From assembly GCA_958296045.1 (NCBI GenBank), contig CATQHT010000001.1:124001-188000 (forward strand): DNA of 64,000 bases, in the 5' to 3' direction. The translations under genes were made by a program, and so were the position numbers. Under the pieces are notes generated by a model. That model saw nothing but the letters and a program-made list of their open reading frames with translations. It searched no databases and had not been told where the DNA came from. Shown here piece after piece: positions 37,146 to 44,313 of this stretch. Numbering within the stretch: the stretch's first letter is position 1; every line of letters begins with the position of its first letter. The stretch comes from Rhodothermales bacterium. Lineage in GTDB: Bacteria; Bacteroidota; Rhodothermia; Rhodothermales; Bin80.

Positions 37146-39182
37146 ATGCCACGAAACATCGAATCCACGATTAACGGTGAGCTCGCCCGCCTACTCTGCC
37201 AAAGGCACCCGAAGTGGGACCTCAACAGGACACTGTTCTCGGAATGCACAGGAGTGATCGCCGATAACGCCGCGTTGCGCCCTGATCTACTGGTTCAGTC
37301 TCCAGGAGGTCAGCCGGTAGTTATCGAGACCGAGTTCAAAGCGGGGCCGCAGGTAGATAAGGAGGCCAAGTCCCGCCTTAATATGAGGTTATGGGATAGT
37401 CAGGAACGTATCGAGAGCGCCATTGCTGTGGGTATGCCCAGCGAGCTGAGGCACAATCCGCGCGCCCTGGAATCTGTCGACCTTACGTTTGCTACGCATC
37501 AGGTTGCTGAGGCAGATGAACTTATCAGGTGGCCCAAGAGGGACTGGCTTACAGGAAACGTCGACCGTCTTGCCGATGCGGTAGAGTACGTCTCACTCTC
37601 AGAGCGTCGCCTTGCTAAGGGGGCAAGCACGCTGGAAAAGACCGTCGCCAGCATTGCTGACTTGCTACGCCGCAATGCGCCAGACTACGCCCTAGAGGCC
37701 ATTGCTACGATCTTGCACCAAAAGGATGATGAACAGACTACACGCATGGCTGTGGCGATTCTGGCAAATGCGCTGGTGTTCCACTATACGCTGGAAGGCC
37801 AATCGGCCGTGCCATACGTAAATGAGCTTCGTAATGGGAGGTTTCTGTCGTCACGCATACTGGATGCCTGGGAGAAGATTCTGGCGATCAACTATTGGCC
37901 CATCTTCAGCATAGCGAGGAAGATCCTGCGTTGTATCCCGGCGCGATTCACCAGCCCGGTGTTCATGCCTTTGAATGAGGCAGCAGAATCCCTGGTTTCT
38001 CTGGGGTCCACAACCTTTCATGACCTCACCGGTCGCATGTTTCAGAAGATGATCATGGACCGCAAGTTCCTGGCAACATTCTATACGCTGCCCACATCTG
38101 CACAGCTGTTGGCTGACCTTGCCATTGACAGGCTGCACATTGACTGGTCTGACCGCGATGCGATTTGTGGTCTTCGAATCGCTGATTTTGCATGTGGAAC
38201 CGGAGCGTTGTTGTCCGCTGCACAAAGGATTATCTACCGGAGATTTCGACGTGCTGGAGGTAACGATGCGAAGATTCACCGAGACGTTGTAGAGAATACA
38301 CTCATCGGCTCTGACATCATGCCAGCGGCGACGCATATTACGGCTTCCATGATTTCCAGCCCACACCCTGGGGTCACCTATGCCACCTCGCAGATTCATA
38401 CGCTGCCTTATGGGCAGGACAAGTTGCGTGGGATATCAATAGGAGCGTTAGACCTCCTTGATGAAGACCGGACCTCCACGCTTTTCGGTCTTGGAACCCG
38501 ACGAATGGTAGGTATCGCGGGTGCTGAGAAGGTGCGAGATGACTTCGTGGTCGACGAGGAGTCCTGCGATATGGTCATAATGAACCCGCCATTCACCAGG
38601 CCCACGAATCACGCGATAGCGCATGTGCCGGTACCGTCATTCGCTGGCTTTGGCACCTCGAATGAAGAGCAGCAGGCGATGTCGGCGAGGCTCAACAGCA
38701 CCACGGGCACCCAGTTCGGCAGCGGCCACGCTGGACTCGCATCAAACTTCATGGACTTAGCGCACGTAAAGCTGAAGCCTGGGGGCGTCATGGCAATGGT
38801 GCTTCCATTCTCTTTTGCGACAGGAGCTTCGTGGAAGAAGGCCCGCCGCGCCTTGGACCAGCACTATCAGGAGATTCGAGTGATCGCCATTGCTGCTACG
38901 GGCCAGCAGGCCCGGGCCTTTTCTGCTGACACGGGGATGGCGGAATGCCTTTTGGTAGCCTCGAAGAAACGGATTCGTATTGCGCGCAACAAGAATCGGG
39001 AGGGGGGGGGGGGGTGGATCGGGCAGAAATACGGTCTGGCGCGGAATTTACGTCGCTACGAGCGCGTCCCGCATCGCTGCTGGAAGCAAACGCATGCGCC
39101 GACAAGATATGGAGCAGTCAGGCTTACAAAGACAGCATTCTCGATGCCGGTGGCGCTGGCGTGTTGGACGAAGCAATTCTGA
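37146..39182 (+). CDS. N6-adenine DNA methyltransferase with N-terminal PD-(D/E)xK nuclease motif (phase-off frame)
   Basis: A 678-aa frame starting at an ATG with GAGAG upstream. The N-terminal ~150 residues look like a restriction nuclease: LRPDLLV (P46-D47) and VVIETEFKAG (E63-x-K65). The middle is an N6-adenine methyltransferase: SAM-binding RIADFACGTGALL (347-353 DFACGTG) and catalytic MNPPFTRP (N480-P-P-F). LKPGGVMAMVLPFSF and ATGQQARAFSADTGMAECLL are typical of the following core. At residue ~618 it enters a run of 13 G and then about 55 residues that fit nothing, ending at 39182, while the expected C-terminal part continues in another frame. One extra G (or two fewer) gives about 944 aa. 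It would cut and methylate DNA as a single-chain (type IIG-like) enzyme. In the frame given here the target-recognition part is missing. Confidence 0.8.
   Translation: MPRNIESTINGELARLLCQRHPKWDLNRTLFSECTGVIADNAALRPDLLVQSPGGQPVVIETEFKAGPQVDKEAKSRLNMRLWDSQERIESAIAVGMPSELRHNPRALESVDLTFATHQVAEADELIRWPKRDWLTGNVDRLADAVEYVSLSERRLAKGASTLEKTVASIADLLRRNAPDYALEAIATILHQKDDEQTTRMAVAILANALVFHYTLEGQSAVPYVNELRNGRFLSSRILDAWEKILAINYWPIFSIARKILRCIPARFTSPVFMPLNEAAESLVSLGSTTFHDLTGRMFQKMIMDRKFLATFYTLPTSAQLLADLAIDRLHIDWSDRDAICGLRIADFACGTGALLSAAQRIIYRRFRRAGGNDAKIHRDVVENTLIGSDIMPAATHITASMISSPHPGVTYATSQIHTLPYGQDKLRGISIGALDLLDEDRTSTLFGLGTRRMVGIAGAEKVRDDFVVDEESCDMVIMNPPFTRPTNHAIAHVPVPSFAGFGTSNEEQQAMSARLNSTTGTQFGSGHAGLASNFMDLAHVKLKPGGVMAMVLPFSFATGASWKKARRALDQHYQEIRVIAIAATGQQARAFSADTGMAECLLVASKKRIRIARNKNREGGGGWIGQKYGLARNLRRYERVPHRCWKQTHAPTRYGAVRLTKTAFSMPVALACWTKQF
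39002..39014 (+). repeat. Poly-G tract (13 G), candidate phase-variation switch
   Basis: Thirteen consecutive G inside the methyltransferase gene, where the reading frame changes. It encodes a glycine linker between catalytic and specificity parts. With 13 G translation stops at 39182. With 14 or 11 G it runs on to 39979. Poly-G slippage is the standard switching mechanism of phase-variable restriction-modification and pglX-type genes. Confidence 0.85.
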
Positions 39183-39979
39183 CCGCTGTACGCGCGCTAC
39201 TTGGTGGAGAGCTGCTACTGCCGCGCGAAACCAGTGGCACTCCGCTGCCTGTGACCCTGTTGGGAGAGGTCGCGGACCGCGGAGTTGTTCATCGAGAGAT
39301 TTCCAATGCCCGCCAAGGTGCTTTTGACCTGCGCGGGCCCAACCGGGGAGAAGTACCGACGTATCCTATGCTTTGGAGCCACGATGCAAAGCGCGAGCGT
39401 CGCTTTGTGGTACACCCTGACCGGTGCGGTGATATCAAACCAGATCGCACGGCCCAAGCTGCCAAAATATGGGCTAAAGCCTCTCGGCTGCATAGCAATC
39501 TGGATTTTCGATTGAATTCGCAGAGTTTGGCAATGTGTTTGACGCCTGAGCCTTGTATCGGAGGACGCGCGTGGCCCAATGTGCTTCCAAAGAGCCGAGG
39601 CCATGACATCCCCATCCTACTCTGGTCTAACATGACGCTCGGGCTGATCATGTTCTGGTACAAGGGTACTCGCCAGCAACAGGGGCGCGCCAACCTTACC
39701 ATCTCCCGCTTGCTGGATTTACCAGTGCTCGATGTGCGCGCACTGTCTGAAGACCAGCAGGGCGAGTGCCAGCGCATCTTTCGCCAATTCAGCGAGTATG
39801 AATTCTTGCCTGCCAATGAGGCCTACCGGGATTCGGCCCGCAAAGATTTGGACAGTGCCATGCTGAGAATGCTTGGCGTGGATGATTCGCGCCTGCCGCA
39901 GCTCGAGCTTCTTCGCTGCAAGTGGTGCGCCGAGCCGAGTGTCCACGGAGGTAAGTCTACTAGGCCGTCAGGCATCTGA
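39014..39979 (+). CDS. C-terminal specificity part of the methyltransferase, in the shifted frame
   Basis: About 321 codons follow the G-run in the frame next to the methyltransferase's. The open frame formally starts at 38945, but the ATG there lies inside the methyltransferase coding sequence and has no ribosome-binding site, so this is the tail of the same gene, not a gene of its own. ASLLEANACADKIWSSQAYK, HDAKRERRFVVHPDRCGDIK, LHSNLDFRLNSQSLAMCL and LLWSNMTLGLIMFWYKGTRQ look like the target-recognition and closing helices of large single-chain methyltransferases (RANLTISRLLDLPVLDV is a common end). Base composition matches the upstream part. Its stop lies 91 bp before the next gene. Confidence 0.7.
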   Translation: MDRAEIRSGAEFTSLRARPASLLEANACADKIWSSQAYKDSILDAGGAGVLDEAILTAVRALLGGELLLPRETSGTPLPVTLLGEVADRGVVHREISNARQGAFDLRGPNRGEVPTYPMLWSHDAKRERRFVVHPDRCGDIKPDRTAQAAKIWAKASRLHSNLDFRLNSQSLAMCLTPEPCIGGRAWPNVLPKSRGHDIPILLWSNMTLGLIMFWYKGTRQQQGRANLTISRLLDLPVLDVRALSEDQQGECQRIFRQFSEYEFLPANEAYRDSARKDLDSAMLRMLGVDDSRLPQLELLRCKWCAEPSVHGGKSTRPSGI

Positions 39980-40069
39980 CCCGGAATCCACAAGACAACC
40001 AGGGAGGCGCACGGTCCACTGTATCCCATTAGATGTGGCCACTAGAAGAGCCTCTGACGAACAAGCGTT

Positions 40070-42472
40070 ATGGATACTCAGCACATAGATTTTCTGCAGC
40101 TTTTCAATTCGCAGGTACAATATGTGGTGCCGCGATGGCAGCGGAGGTATTGCTGGGGTGAGTCGGACATCAAACGGCTTGTCGAAGACCTGATCGCCGT
40201 TGCGCAATCGACGCGGAATGTTGCGCACTTTGGCGGAACGCTCATCACATTTCCCGAAAACAGAGCTCCAGGGCCGGTGCCGGTGTATCGCGTGGTCGAT
40301 GGTCAGCAGCGACTCACTACGATCAGCATCATCCTGGCTTGCATCGCAAAACGGCTCGGCACCGATGACAAATGCGGCGAGTGGACCGCAGAGATGATCA
40401 GGAATGATCGGCTTTTCAATCCAGGGAAACCACCAGAGAAACGCCGCAAGCTACGTTTGCAAGACGGCGACGAGGAGGAATACCGATCGGGCCTAGAGGA
40501 CGGCGAGGTGCGGGGTCCAGGCGCTGTATCACAAGCATGGAGGATCATTCGTCGATTAGTAAAACTGAACGACGTTGAGTTACTCTTCAAGGGGCTTGAG
40601 CGGTTTCGCGTGGTCAGCATTGGACTTAAGGGACACGATGATCCGCAGCAGATTTTCGAAACTTTGAACGCGACCGGGCGTCCTCTTACTGAGGGCGAGA
40701 AGCTGAAGAACTGGCTGTTGATGGCACTCGACGACGACGAGCAGCAGGAGGTTTACGATCTCTACTGGAAGCGCATTGAAAGATCGCTGGGTGCCAGAAA
40801 CTCGCCAGAACGCATCGACACGTTTTTGCGAGACGTATTGCGCTGGCAAACAGGAGAGATGCGCGGCGTTAAGTACGCCTATTCTGATCTGCGGAGATGG
40901 GCACTGAGAACCGAGAGGGATCGCGATCGCAAAGAACTATCCTCCTGGCTGGCAACGCTCGCTGTTCTGTACGGCACGATCACTGGAACTGGCACCGCTC
41001 ACAGAAGCAAGAGCGTCGAACGAGCGTTGGTGCATCTGCGGGCTATGCGAATGGATACCCACCGTCCTTTGACATTGCGACTGCTTCATGAGGCAGATGG
41101 TAGTGCTTGCGGGTGGACCAACGACGAGCTGGCTAAAGTGCTTAGCGGAGTCGGTACCTGGATGACGAGATTTTGGTTGTCTGACCGTCCTTCCGCTGGT
41201 CTTAACAAGGCATTTACGGAATTGGCTCACTGGAAGGGACCGGGGGCACCATGCGACCTTGTGAAAGAATGGTTTGGCCGAATCAGGAAATTCAGGAATA
41301 CCCGGGCCGGAGTTCCTGGTGATGAAGCTGTCCGTGAGGGTATCCGCGCTCGAAAGGCGTACGGCGGCAAAGCAACCGACGCTACCAAAGCCATTCTTTC
41401 CTACATGATGGAGGACGAGCAGGATGGTGACTCCCCAGCGCGTGAGGGCCTCACCATTGAGCATATCATGCCACGAAAATTGACCGAGGCGTGGAAAGAG
41501 GAGCTAGGACCGGATGCAGAACAGGTGCATAACGAGTATTGTAATCTGTTAGCCAACCTGACGCTTAGCGGCGTGAATGCGAAGCTGGGCGCAAAGTCAT
41601 TCGAGGACAAGAAGGTGATAATGAACCGCAGCGGTATCCTGTTGAACAGGGATATTGCTACCGAAAGTAGGTGGGATCAAGACGCGATGGATCGGCGCGC
41701 AAAGACATTGGCAGCTCGGGCGCTGAAGCTTTGGCCCTGGGACGACGGTGATTCAACTGCGGCCGCTTTCAGATGGCGGCTGGATGAAGGGCCCTGGCAC
41801 AGCGAAAGTAACGGCAGACAGATGGTGATAAATGTCGTCAGCGCCCTCCTCGATCGCGATCCATCCAACGCTGATCACCTGTTGGGCCCTAGGATTTCGG
41901 CTGATTTGCAGTGGGCGGGGGAATTGCCACTCGAAGGGGGGAAATTGCTCATTCCAAAACACAGGGACTACGTCATTAACACCAACTTCACGCAGGACAG
42001 GAACGCTGCTCGGGCGAAGGATATGGCCAAAAAGTGTGGGGTACGACTTGACGTAAGGAGGGCAGACTCTTTTGGTCTGTTTTGGGACCGTTTCCGCGAG
42101 CAGACAGGAGATCGGTATGGACCACCAGAAGGACACAGTCAGTCGTATATGTGGACAAAATACCCCAATAAATTCGGTGATAAGGTCGGCATCAGCCTTA
42201 CCGGCCCATCAATAAGGGTCTACCTCAAGGGGGCTCAGGGCACTAGAGACTCTCTGGACCGAATCAAGCGCATGGCATCCTTTTCTCGCAGCATCCAAGT
42301 CCACATGGCGGATCAGAGCTTTAGCGGGGAGATACAGACCGAAGCCAGCGAAGGGAGGAGTGTTTGTGTAGTCCGCAGCCCGTGGGATATCAATGAAACC
42401 GACGAGTGGACAGGCGATGTGCTCTGGATCAAGGATCAAATCGATCGGCTGACGCAGATCGCCAGCACGTAG
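40070..42472 (+). CDS. DUF262/DUF1524 nuclease, GmrSD/BrxU-like (type IV restriction)
   Basis: An 800-aa fusion. The N-terminal DUF262 (ParB/Srx-like NTPase) domain shows VVPRWQRRYCWGESDIKRLV, FGGTLITFPE and VYRVVDGQQRLTTISIIL; IFETLNATGRPLTEGEKLKN follows in standard order. The DUF1524 HNH nuclease is seen in LTIEHIMPRKLTEAW (E464-H465), then VHNEYCNLLANLTLSGVNAK and LGAKSFEDKK. Residues ~570-800 form an extra domain (SYMWTKYPNKFGDKVGISLT, RMASFSRSIQVHM) not recognised with confidence, possibly DUF4268-like. GmrSD enzymes cut DNA with modified bases using nucleotide hydrolysis. It lies 91 bp after the methyltransferase tail in the same direction. The TAG stop overlaps the target duplication of the following IS. 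Confidence 0.85.
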   Translation: MDTQHIDFLQLFNSQVQYVVPRWQRRYCWGESDIKRLVEDLIAVAQSTRNVAHFGGTLITFPENRAPGPVPVYRVVDGQQRLTTISIILACIAKRLGTDDKCGEWTAEMIRNDRLFNPGKPPEKRRKLRLQDGDEEEYRSGLEDGEVRGPGAVSQAWRIIRRLVKLNDVELLFKGLERFRVVSIGLKGHDDPQQIFETLNATGRPLTEGEKLKNWLLMALDDDEQQEVYDLYWKRIERSLGARNSPERIDTFLRDVLRWQTGEMRGVKYAYSDLRRWALRTERDRDRKELSSWLATLAVLYGTITGTGTAHRSKSVERALVHLRAMRMDTHRPLTLRLLHEADGSACGWTNDELAKVLSGVGTWMTRFWLSDRPSAGLNKAFTELAHWKGPGAPCDLVKEWFGRIRKFRNTRAGVPGDEAVREGIRARKAYGGKATDATKAILSYMMEDEQDGDSPAREGLTIEHIMPRKLTEAWKEELGPDAEQVHNEYCNLLANLTLSGVNAKLGAKSFEDKKVIMNRSGILLNRDIATESRWDQDAMDRRAKTLAARALKLWPWDDGDSTAAAFRWRLDEGPWHSESNGRQMVINVVSALLDRDPSNADHLLGPRISADLQWAGELPLEGGKLLIPKHRDYVINTNFTQDRNAARAKDMAKKCGVRLDVRRADSFGLFWDRFREQTGDRYGPPEGHSQSYMWTKYPNKFGDKVGISLTGPSIRVYLKGAQGTRDSLDRIKRMASFSRSIQVHMADQSFSGEIQTEASEGRSVCVVRSPWDINETDEWTGDVLWIKDQIDRLTQIAST
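42469..42472 (+). repeat. Target-site duplication GTAG, left copy
   Basis: GTAG at 42469-42472 matches GTAG at 46778-46781 on the far side of the IS1634-family element. The last three bases are the TAG stop of the GmrSD-like gene, so the insertion left that protein unchanged. Confidence 0.7.
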
Positions 42473-42514
42473 CCCAAGTTTGTCAATGTAGTGGATTTTT
42501 TACGTGAGGTAACA

Positions 42515-42535
42515 CATCCCTGACATACAGGGATG
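42515..42535. terminator. Hairpin inside IS left end
   Basis: CATCCCTG (42515-42522) and CAGGGATG (42528-42535) form an 8-bp stem with a 5-base loop, 30 bp beyond the transposase stop in the direction of transcription. On the minus strand no clear T-run follows until TAAAAAATCC (about 42492-42501) reads as A-run, so the terminator role is uncertain; it may serve to block incoming transcription. Confidence 0.4.
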
Positions 42536-42564
42536 GTCAGAAGGGCGGGTTTTACCCGTGTGTT

Positions 42565-43698
42565 TTACATGTTCACGTGCCCTTTAGCGGGGCGTCTTGC
42601 TTTCATTCTGCGGGTGTACGTGCCGGTTTTGAGCCCCATCGCGCGGAAGACTTTACGGTGGAACGGCTTGAGGTCCTGGTCTTTCTTGAGCAGGGTGCAA
42701 TGGGTTGCGTTTTGTGGGAGCACGGTTGTTACACGATGCATCTGGTTGAGCTTGACCTTGAGTGTGCCCCAGCTGCTGTGGATGTCGACGGTTCTCAATC
42801 GGCTGCGTATCAGATGCGCTGCGTGAAAGGCGAGAATGGACAGGAAGAGGTGGGCTTCTATGCGAAGGTCCCGACTGTGGTAGATCGGACGTAATCCGAG
42901 ATCGGATTTCATGGTGCGGAACGTGCGTTCGATCTCTCCTAGCTGCCAATAGGTCTGTGCGATTTTCTTGACCGACCATTCTGCGTGGCTGGTGCGCAGT
43001 ACATACCCGCCGAGGGCCTCCGTACATGCCTCGTAGGCAGGCCTCTGTGTGAGGCAGATCTTTTCGGCGTGGGTGCTGCCAGCCTTCCTGGTCACTTTAA
43101 CATCATACTGGTAGGCAACCTGCTTGTACTTTTCTATGAGTCGGCCCACCCGGATCTGCACCTTATCGAAGTTTTTCAGACGTCTGGGCAGCGCAAGTCC
43201 CGCGTTCAGGTGCGCGATGGCCTCCTCGAACTTCACACGCTTGGCTCCAACAATCTGGTCGCTGACTGCTTGTCGGGCTTCACTGTGCAGATACACGCGC
43301 CGTTCTCCTCCTTCGTCTGGGAGTGCCCAGGCACGCACGTCAACATCGCTGGCGGTTTTGAAGACTTGATCCGGTGCGTCTTTGGGTACCGGCGGGGACT
43401 TCGTACGCTGCACGCAGATCCAGTCCAGATTCTGTTCGTTCAAATACGCCAGATTGGCCTCTGTAGCGATGCCAGCGTCCATAATCACCGTGGGCTTGGC
43501 TCCGTTCAGCTGTGCAATGGCCTGGTGCAACGTGGCAGGCTCACTGGCATTGCCCGGGAGGATTTCCGCCGTGCGGGGGAACCCCGATGCATCAATCATC
43601 AAGGCCAACGTCACCAGTGGGCAATCAGACCGTTTTTCCTTGCTGCGACCATGCCGCAGCAAGTCCCCTTTCTTGCGGCCCGTGTAGAACACATTGGT
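42565..43698 (-). pseudogene. IS1634-family transposase, C-terminal part
   Basis: 377 codons continuing the transposase begun at 46567: after the duplicated ACC codon comes NVFYTGRKKGDLLRHGRSKE, then SDCPLVTLALMIDASGFPRT (catalytic region), EILPGNASEPATLHQAI, TVIMDAGIATEANLAYL, and the C-terminal DDE Glu region YWQLGEIERTFRTMKSDLGL with IEAHLFLSILAFHAAHLIRS. These are standard IS1634/IS4-like blocks. No start of its own is likely. The frame is intact, so precise loss of the insertion would restore the gene. Confidence 0.85.
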
Positions 43699-43705
43699 GA
43701 CAACA

Positions 43706-43718
43706 TGGAATCAAAAAG
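43706..43718 (+). repeat. Left inverted end of the serine-recombinase element
   Basis: TGGAATCAAAAAG, perfectly matched in inverse at 45871-45883. Probably a recombinase-binding arm of the attachment site. Confidence 0.8.
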
Positions 43719-43803
43719 ACTGCTGCGGCTGGATCGTGTTTTCGCCCGGCCCTAGTGATGGATCATTTGCATATGATCATATAGTTTTGGTATTATAGGA
43801 TGC

Positions 43804-44124
43804 ATGAAACGAGCCACACTGACGGAGCGCGCCGAGCGCGTGGCTGCAGCCAAGGTGCTGTGTCGGGAGCACAGCGCCGCAGAAGCGGCGCGCATGCTTG
43901 CCGCACGGTTCGATCTCTCCCGGGTGCAGGCTTCCCGTTACGTCCGTGCGGCGCGCGAAGCGGATTCTTCGCTGGCTCGGGCGGAGGCTACCGCGCCCCT
44001 GAGTGTCCGGATTCCCGTGGCTCTGCTTGCGCGTGCGCGGGCTCGTGCACGCCATACCGGTGTGAGTCTGGGGGCGCTGGTGGCTCGAGCGCTGGCGCGT
44101 CTTTTGGACAGCGATTCACCGTGA
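43804..44124 (+). CDS. HTH/ribbon-helix-helix regulator of the element
   Basis: A 106-aa basic protein with two DNA-binding looks: a helix-turn-helix (AEAARMLAARFDLSRVQASR) followed by a ribbon-helix-helix-type segment (LSVRIPVALLARARARARHT, GVSLGALVARALARLL). It is the first gene of the serine-recombinase element. Its stop touches the start of the next small frame (TGA ATG). A role in controlling or assisting the recombinase is inferred from position. Confidence 0.65.
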   Translation: MKRATLTERAERVAAAKVLCREHSAAEAARMLAARFDLSRVQASRYVRAAREADSSLARAEATAPLSVRIPVALLARARARARHTGVSLGALVARALARLLDSDSP

Positions 44125-44313
44125 ATGCGTCCCATCCGCCTGACATACAAACCGGACCGGGCTGCGCAGCAGCGCATAGCCCAGACCTACGAGCTGTTGG
44201 TGCAGCCCTGGATTTCGGACAACAATACATTCTCGCATGAAGCAAGAAGAGAAGATCGCGGCCGTGTACGTGCGCGTATCCAGCGAGAGCCAGCGGCGCC
44301 AGCAGACAATTAA
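44125..44313 (+). CDS. Small ORF overlapping the recombinase start
   Basis: A 62-aa frame beginning directly after the previous stop (TGAATG) and overlapping the recombinase gene by 77 bp. MRPIRLTYKPDRAAQQRIAQ, TYELLVQPWISDN looks like a real short helical protein. The last 25 residues lie in the overlap and may be incidental. Function unknown; small ORFs in this position are common in serine-recombinase elements. Confidence 0.4.
   Translation: MRPIRLTYKPDRAAQQRIAQTYELLVQPWISDNNTFSHEARREDRGRVRARIQREPAAPADN

Noticed and set aside
38945-39979. A separate 344-aa gene after the methyltransferase
   Set aside because: Its ATG lies inside the methyltransferase coding sequence without a ribosome-binding site, and its content is the missing C-terminal part of that gene; the poly-G frame break explains it better.
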